Assembly (NCBI GenBank): GCA_045591925.1
Contig: JAZNTW010000095.1
Location: 62,001 to 126,000 of the forward strand
Origin: Firm-04 sp045591925
GTDB taxonomy: Bacteria > Bacillota > Clostridia > Oscillospirales > Ruminococcaceae
Length of the DNA stretch: 64,000 nucleotides
Direction of reading: 5' to 3'
In this document: piece after piece, positions 59,684-64,000 of the stretch
Numbering within the stretch: position 1 is the stretch's first letter
Layout: each line of letters opens with the position of its first letter
The notes under the pieces: generated by a model
Told to the model about the DNA's origin: nothing
Seen by the model: only the letters and a program-made list of their open reading frames with translations
The model's database searches: none
Position numbers and translations under genes: made by a program

Positions 59684-60621
59684 GCAGCAGTCCCCCTCTC
59701 CGGTTCCTCTGGTATATCATCGAAACATAACATGATTCTGGTGAGCCAGATTCGAATTGGAGACAGCAGCACCGCAAGCAGAATCGGCGCATCATAGATA
59801 TATAAAAACCGAGTTGCAAATACCGTTGCAAAGCCAATCAGAAAACCATAGGCAGCACCGGCAAGCGTCGGCGGCGTATAGTCCGAATCAGCATGAAGAA
59901 ATATGATGGCAAATAACGCCTGATTCGTCAAGCAGCTCCCGACAATATCCGCATCAAAATGCTGTAAATTCGAGAGCGCCAGATTTCCGACAATCAGTGA
60001 CGCAGCCGCCGGTATCGTCACCCATACGGACGACGCACGGCGCGCGCATAATACAATCAATACCGCCATCAGCAGGACGATCGAGCCTGTCCCGATCGGC
60101 TGCTTCGGAAGTCCTGTCAGCCATTCCATCACCGATACGGAAAATTCACCGCTTCGATTCCATATTGCGGAAACGCCGTCTTCAAGTAGCGTACTATCTA
60201 TATAAAACAGCGGCAGCGCTTCCTTTTCAGCCGGAAACATCGTGACCTGCAAGCGGCTGTTCAAGAGACAAAAACAATATCCGAGCGCCGCCGGTGGAAT
60301 TACCGGATTTTCCTTGCCGCCAAACATCGCCCTGCCAATGATAATTGTAAAAATACAGGACATGATAAGCAGAGAAATCGGAACTGTCGGCGGCAGCATC
60401 ATCAAAAGAATCAGTCCAATCACGCCGGCATCCAGATTTGCAATGGAAAACGGCTTTTTTTGAATCAGCGTACAAAAATATTCCGATATCACCGAAACCG
60501 CCACGGCAATTCCTGCAAGCAGCCAGATTCGCATCCCATAATCATAGGACGCCGCCGCGAGAATTGCAAGCACCGCTGCGAAGCGGTCAAACAAAATGCG
60601 ATTGGAACTTGGTTTGTGCAT
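59680..60621 (-). CDS. RnfD-like membrane protein without flavin-attachment Thr
   Basis: About 313 residues from ATG 60621 (AGGTG upstream), eight to ten hydrophobic segments. RnfD features are AGVIGLILLMMLPPTVP, IIIGRAMFGGKENPVIPPAALGY and EWLTGLPKQPIGTGS (for GxxPGSIGETS). The covalent-FMN motif, usually S-G-A-T followed by Pro, reads DGVSAIWN (148-155), so there is no Thr for flavin. First gene of the leftward operon, divergent from the MecA-like gene. rnfB, rnfC and rnfG are absent from the operon. Confidence 0.82.
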   Translation of the reverse strand: MHKPSSNRILFDRFAAVLAILAAASYDYGMRIWLLAGIAVAVSVISEYFCTLIQKKPFSIANLDAGVIGLILLMMLPPTVPISLLIMSCIFTIIIGRAMFGGKENPVIPPAALGYCFCLLNSRLQVTMFPAEKEALPLFYIDSTLLEDGVSAIWNRSGEFSVSVMEWLTGLPKQPIGTGSIVLLMAVLIVLCARRASSVWVTIPAAASLIVGNLALSNLQHFDADIVGSCLTNQALFAIIFLHADSDYTPPTLAGAAYGFLIGFATVFATRFLYIYDAPILLAVLLSPIRIWLTRIMLCFDDIPEEPERGTAA

Positions 60622-60693
60622 ATACTGCACCTGCCTTTGCTGGACAATCAAATCACATACGGCAGCAAAGCCGTGAGAAAGGATACGTTTCGT

Positions 60694-61263
60694 ATGACAG
60701 TAGAACGGCTTTCCGAAAGCTCGGTAAAGGTTCAGATTTCTGCCGATGAACTGCGCATATTTCTGCCGGATGAACCTCGTACACCGGATTCACCGCAAAT
60801 GCTGCGAATGCTTTCGTTTATGCTCGAAAAAGCCGAAGCCGTCAGCGGAATCGCATTCTCTGCGCTGCCTGTCACGGTGGAGCTGCTCAAAAATCAGGAT
60901 GGCGGTCTTGCGGTATATTTTTCCATCCGGGAAAATCAGCAGCAGTCTCAGCGCACCGCAAAGCCCCATATCATCCGTTTGGCTGCACAGTTTGACGAGC
61001 CGGATATGCTGCGGCAATGCTGTATTCTGTTAAAACAGGAGCTGGAGCATATCCGCAGCAGCGTATTGTATCAATATCAGGCAAACTGGGTTCTGACCAT
61101 GAAGCTCAAGCAAGCCCGTGCCTCGGCAATTCACCATATTTTGCTGGAATATGGGAAGCCCTTTCGTCTGTCTGCACTCAATCGGGCGCGCCTTGCCGAA
61201 TACGGCACATTGATTTTCGAGCAGAATGCCGTATTACACGCAATCGCCGCAAAACTGCCTTAA
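60694..61263 (+). CDS. MecA-like adaptor protein
   Basis: About 189 residues from ATG 60694 (AAAGGA 9 bases upstream). The N-terminus MTVERLSESSVKVQISADEL matches MecA, and LRMLSFMLEKAEAVSGIAF with VTVELLKNQDGGLAVYFSI matches its first domain. The C-terminal half (LYQYQANWVLTMKLKQARA) is the second domain. MecA adaptors bring substrates to the ClpC protease. The 3' end overlaps the convergent rpe gene by 4 bases. An 8-base inverted repeat CTTTGCTG/CAGCAAAG lies between it and the divergent Rnf-like operon. Confidence 0.75.
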   Translation: MTVERLSESSVKVQISADELRIFLPDEPRTPDSPQMLRMLSFMLEKAEAVSGIAFSALPVTVELLKNQDGGLAVYFSIRENQQQSQRTAKPHIIRLAAQFDEPDMLRQCCILLKQELEHIRSSVLYQYQANWVLTMKLKQARASAIHHILLEYGKPFRLSALNRARLAEYGTLIFEQNAVLHAIAAKLP

Positions 61264-61916
61264 TCGAAGGGACGGTTCAGCGACCTGACCGCTTCCGCAG
61301 GGTCGGCTGCACCCAGCACATAGGAGCCTGCAACCAGATAATCTGCGCCGGCTTTTCTGACCAGCATACCGGTTTCCGCATTGATGCCGCCGTCCACCTC
61401 GATATGGAACGGAAGCTGTTCACGGCGCAGCAGCTCGGAAAGCGTCTGAATCTTCGGGAGCATCTGCGGCATAAAGGCTTGACCGCCAAGCCCCGGATAT
61501 ACAGTCATAATCAATATAAAATCGTCCTTCTGCATCTTGGAAAGATACGGAAATACTGCCGAAATCGGCGTATCCGGTGAAACAACAATACCGGCAGGGA
61601 TTCCGCAATCATGGATGCAGCGGAGTGTTTCGATCGGATCGGAATTGCTTTCGATATGAAAAGACAATAAATCCGCGCCTGCTTTCACAAAGCGTTCCAC
61701 AAATCGAAGCGGATCGGTGATCATCAAATGCACATCAATCGGCTGCTTGGTATAGGGACGAAGTGATGAGAGCACCGGCAGTCCAAATGAAATATTATCG
61801 ACAAATCTGCCATCCATGACATCGTAATGCAGCGCATCCGCACCGGACGCTGCAACCGTATCCGCAACTTGCGACAAATTCAGCAGATTGCTGTTCAAAA
61901 TTGAAGCGAGTACCAT
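61260..61916 (-). CDS. rpe: Ribulose-phosphate 3-epimerase
   Basis: 218 residues. TIM barrel with LASILNSNLLNL, DALHYDVMDGRFVDNISFG, PIDVHLMITDP, LIMTVYPGLGGQAFMP and HIEVDGGINAETG, including the metal-binding His and Asp residues. It interconverts ribulose 5-phosphate and xylulose 5-phosphate. A GGAGGG site precedes ATG 61916, with a promoter at 61955-61983. Genomic context does not suggest more than a housekeeping role. Confidence 0.96.
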   Translation of the reverse strand: MVLASILNSNLLNLSQVADTVAASGADALHYDVMDGRFVDNISFGLPVLSSLRPYTKQPIDVHLMITDPLRFVERFVKAGADLLSFHIESNSDPIETLRCIHDCGIPAGIVVSPDTPISAVFPYLSKMQKDDFILIMTVYPGLGGQAFMPQMLPKIQTLSELLRREQLPFHIEVDGGINAETGMLVRKAGADYLVAGSYVLGAADPAEAVRSLNRPFD

Positions 61917-61954
61917 ATCTATCCCTCCGAATCCGATATTTCACACATATTTAT

Positions 61955-61983
61955 ATTATATCGCAATTTTCGTATTTCGTCAA
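61955..61983 (-). promoter_or_regulatory. Sigma-A promoter of rpe
   Basis: On the minus strand, TTGACG (61978-61983), a 17-base spacer and TATAAT (61955-61960). Confidence 0.85.
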
Positions 61984-62050
61984 GCATTCGACCGTATCCG
62001 AATCCGAATTCATGCTTTTCGTAGAAGCACCTAAAATATAAAAATCCGAC

Positions 62051-62079
62051 TGGACAATCCTGTGAAAATAGTGTATAAT
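62051..62079 (+). promoter_or_regulatory. Sigma-A promoter of the membrane protein/deacetylase pair
   Basis: TGGACA (62051-62056), a 17-base spacer and TATAAT (62074-62079). Confidence 0.75.
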
Positions 62080-62131
62080 AAATCAATCGCATGTTTATAT
62101 AGTATTCGTCATCGAACGACACGGAGGAGAT

Positions 62132-62665
62132 ATGACTCATTTTGGAAAGCATCTGCTTCAAAGCGGCATCTGGCTGCTCGCATCCGAATTATTATGCCTG
62201 ATTCTCGCATTCTCATTCGCCATTCTCGGCAGTCATCCCGTTATTCAAGGGATTCGCCTGATGTTCGGTATCACCGCCCACAGCTTGCTCATCGGAAGCT
62301 GTGCCGCAAAAGCTGCCGCGGACGACGTCGCACGATTCCGCAGTGCCAATATCAGCGTGAAGCCCATCAAGCCGCTGTCTATCGCAATCATCCTGACAAT
62401 CCCTGCCGCCGTTACCTACATTGTCTTATGCGCAAACAGCGAGAGCATTCTGATGCTGAATCTCTTTCCGCTGCTCAACGCGCCGTTTATCGGCATCTAT
62501 CAGTTTCTCATCGGCGGCACAGAACCGTTTTCGGCAATTTCTTTTGTAAATCGAGTGCTGATGGCAGTTCCGCCGCTTCTGACTGCCGCGGCCTATCTGC
62601 TCGGATATTACAGCCGCTATCTTCCTGCACGCGCCGCCATCTCTGCCAGATCAAACCGTACATAA
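62132..62665 (+). CDS. Hypothetical polytopic membrane protein
   Basis: 177 residues with about four hydrophobic segments (about 10-32, 38-60, 85-105, 145-162). I recognise no family. GGAGGAG precedes ATG 62132. The polysaccharide deacetylase gene follows after 62 bases with no terminator between, so they are probably co-transcribed and may share an envelope role (inference). Confidence 0.65.
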   Translation: MTHFGKHLLQSGIWLLASELLCLILAFSFAILGSHPVIQGIRLMFGITAHSLLIGSCAAKAAADDVARFRSANISVKPIKPLSIAIILTIPAAVTYIVLCANSESILMLNLFPLLNAPFIGIYQFLIGGTEPFSAISFVNRVLMAVPPLLTAAAYLLGYYSRYLPARAAISARSNRT

Positions 62666-62727
62666 CAACGCATTCGCCGCATATCCTATGGATGCAGGCT
62701 CGCCCTGCATTCGGAAAGGATGATTGC

Positions 62728-63453
62728 ATGAAAATACGTTTGTTTTTAAGTGCCATACTATCCGCGGCGCTTCTGCTGCCAAGTATTTATGCAGATGCCA
62801 TCGGATATGGTCAGGGAAAGGAATGCGACGCGCAGAACCGACCCATTGGCGCAACTGCGTTTCAGACATCGTTCGGACAATACGGTGCCTATGCGCTGAC
62901 TCCGGATGAACACAGAATCATTCTGACATTCGATCAAGGCTACGAGAACGGCTACACCGCAGGCATTCTTGATACACTGCGTGAAAAAAATGTATCTGCT
63001 GTATTTTTTCTGACTGGCGACTATGCAAAGCGCGAATCGGAGCTTGTTCAGCGCATGATTTCCGAGGGGCATACCATCGGCAATCACGGCATGACGCACG
63101 CTGCACTGCCGCAGCTTGATGATGACGCGATTGAGACAGAGATTATGTCTTTGCATGAATATGTTCTGGCGCAATACGGCGTAGAGATGCAGTATTTCCG
63201 ACCGCCCTGCGGGGAATATGACGCACGCGCCCTCGAAAAAATCCAATCGCTTGGCTATCAAACCCTGTTTTGGAGCGCGGCACACGTGGATTGGCTTACA
63301 GACGCACAGCCCGACCCCGATTCTGCGTTGCGCCAGCTCTCCGATGCCGCACACGGCGGCGCAATTTATCTGCTGCACTCGGTTTCCTCCACAAATGCGC
63401 AAATCCTCGGTGATTTGATTGACGAAATGCGTGCTGCCGGCTACACGGTTTAA
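62728..63453 (+). CDS. PdaA-like polysaccharide deacetylase
   Basis: About 241 residues from ATG 62728 (GGAAAGGA upstream). A signal peptide (about 1-22) leads to a NodB domain: ILTFDQGYENGYT (PdaA proteins have TFDxGYENG, with the second Asp of other NodB enzymes changed), the metal His pair in GNHGMTH, RPPCGEYD and the C-terminal LLHSVSSTN. PdaA-type enzymes deacetylate N-acetylmuramic acid in peptidoglycan, as in spore-cortex muramic lactam formation; no sporulation gene is nearby to confirm that role. Confidence 0.92.
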   Translation: MKIRLFLSAILSAALLLPSIYADAIGYGQGKECDAQNRPIGATAFQTSFGQYGAYALTPDEHRIILTFDQGYENGYTAGILDTLREKNVSAVFFLTGDYAKRESELVQRMISEGHTIGNHGMTHAALPQLDDDAIETEIMSLHEYVLAQYGVEMQYFRPPCGEYDARALEKIQSLGYQTLFWSAAHVDWLTDAQPDPDSALRQLSDAAHGGAIYLLHSVSSTNAQILGDLIDEMRAAGYTV

Positions 63454-63458
63454 TCGCA

Positions 63459-63497
63459 AAAACGCTGCTGTATCATACTCGGTACAGCAGCGTTTTC
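63459..63497 (+). terminator. Intrinsic terminator
   Basis: AAACGCTGCTGTA pairs with TACAGCAGCGTTT and is followed by a T tract. It lies between the deacetylase gene and the convergent gene at 63500 and may serve both. Confidence 0.88.
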
Positions 63498-63499
63498 AT

Positions 63500-63964
63500 T
63501 TATAAGCCGGTGCGGAGAAACAGGATCGCTGCTGCCAGCAAAATCGCAAAGATAATGGAAAACAGATTTCCAATCACGATAATCACCAGACTATGCCGGT
63601 CATATGCGCTCCGCTTTTCCGAATTTCGGGAAATCAAAAGCAATTCCTGCTTATTTTCATGGTAAATGTTTTTTCGTCCAAAGGATTCTGCCGGAAAAAT
63701 ACAGGTATATTCCTGCTTATCTACGCTGTATACCGCATTGGCAAACCGATCCGTCTCGTCAATCCGAAGAAAAATCCCCGTCACACGCTTGCGAAACAGC
63801 AGCGATATATCCGTAATCAAAAAAAACAGTGCAAACAATGCCATTGCAATCGCGATTAAGCCCAGTATCACAACGGCGCCGATGACAAAAATGGTTTCTG
63901 CGGATACGCCGATAAACAACAGCAGCGCAACAACAATCACCACTGTGATCACAATCTCAAGCAT
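63500..63964 (-). CDS. Hypothetical three-segment membrane protein
   Basis: 154 residues. Two hydrophobic segments open the protein (about 3-28 and 30-53), a soluble beta-rich middle follows (about 60-118, with FANAVYSVDKQEYTCIFPAE), and a last membrane segment ends it (about 125-150). GGAGGG precedes ATG 63964. I recognise no family; the middle region could be a small domain exposed on one side of the membrane. Confidence 0.65.
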   Translation of the reverse strand: MLEIVITVVIVVALLLFIGVSAETIFVIGAVVILGLIAIAMALFALFFLITDISLLFRKRVTGIFLRIDETDRFANAVYSVDKQEYTCIFPAESFGRKNIYHENKQELLLISRNSEKRSAYDRHSLVIIVIGNLFSIIFAILLAAAILFLRTGL

Positions 63965-64000
63965 TGCGCTCCCTCCATTTAAAAGGTTTCGCTTTCTTCC

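Overview
The window looks like chromosomal DNA of a Gram-positive, plant-fibre-degrading gut bacterium of the Ruminococcus type (Oscillospiraceae). The reasons are a GH5 glycanase ending in a cellulosomal dockerin, a membrane-anchored GH26 mannanase close to a GH130 phosphorylase, Thr-rich linkers in several exported proteins, strong AGGAGG-type ribosome sites with frequent TTG/GTG starts, and many near-consensus sigma-A promoters with 17-base spacers. No rRNA, tRNA, CRISPR array, phage or insertion sequence was seen. The species is inferred, not proven.

Layout. 1-8.9 kb: a leftward pair (degenerate GGDEF protein, cytidine-deaminase-like protein), a rightward small membrane protein, then a leftward five-gene operon from one consensus promoter to one terminator: zinc-ribbon/leucine-rich-repeat protein, Ser/Thr kinase with zinc ribbon, TerY-like VWA protein, PP2C phosphatase, and a protein joining a degenerate deaminase-like domain to 20 GGYPQQ repeats. 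9.1-15.1 kb: a lipoprotein sugar-binding protein with a large insertion plus a degenerate GGDEF membrane protein, then a DivIVA-like coiled-coil protein and a hydrogenase-like iron-sulfur protein. 15.2-25.7 kb: AraC regulator, dockerin GH5, NrnA, acyl-CoA synthetase with its XRE/cupin regulator, metallophosphoesterase and MscS, two small membrane proteins, Tex. 26-38 kb: ddl, a DUF1934 gene, argS, a PucR/CdaR-type regulator, ftsEX with an M23 hydrolase and a CtpA protease, then GH26 and GH130.

38-51.8 kb: ppk1 and a PerM-family transporter, an ECF S component with coaX, an HTH/desulfoferrodoxin regulator, a four-gene RNA-modification operon (ttcA, tsaD, trmN6-like, rsmI), an FkbH-like HAD protein with an amidase, and nspC. 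51.8-64 kb: a FeoA-FeoB fusion behind a hairpin that contains its ribosome site, cmk with a PlsC/VanY-like fusion, a four-gene operon encoding RnfD, RnfE and RnfA homologues that have lost their cofactor residues plus an anchored TIM-barrel protein, a MecA-like protein, rpe, a membrane protein with a PdaA-like deacetylase, and a last small membrane protein.

The most unusual items are the Rnf-like operon without redox ligands, the acyltransferase fused through a membrane segment to an apparently inactive VanY domain with a possible internal start, and the kinase/phosphatase/VWA operon that carries a deaminase-fold pseudoenzyme beside an intact relative. All homology statements come from reading motifs by eye; no database search was run.
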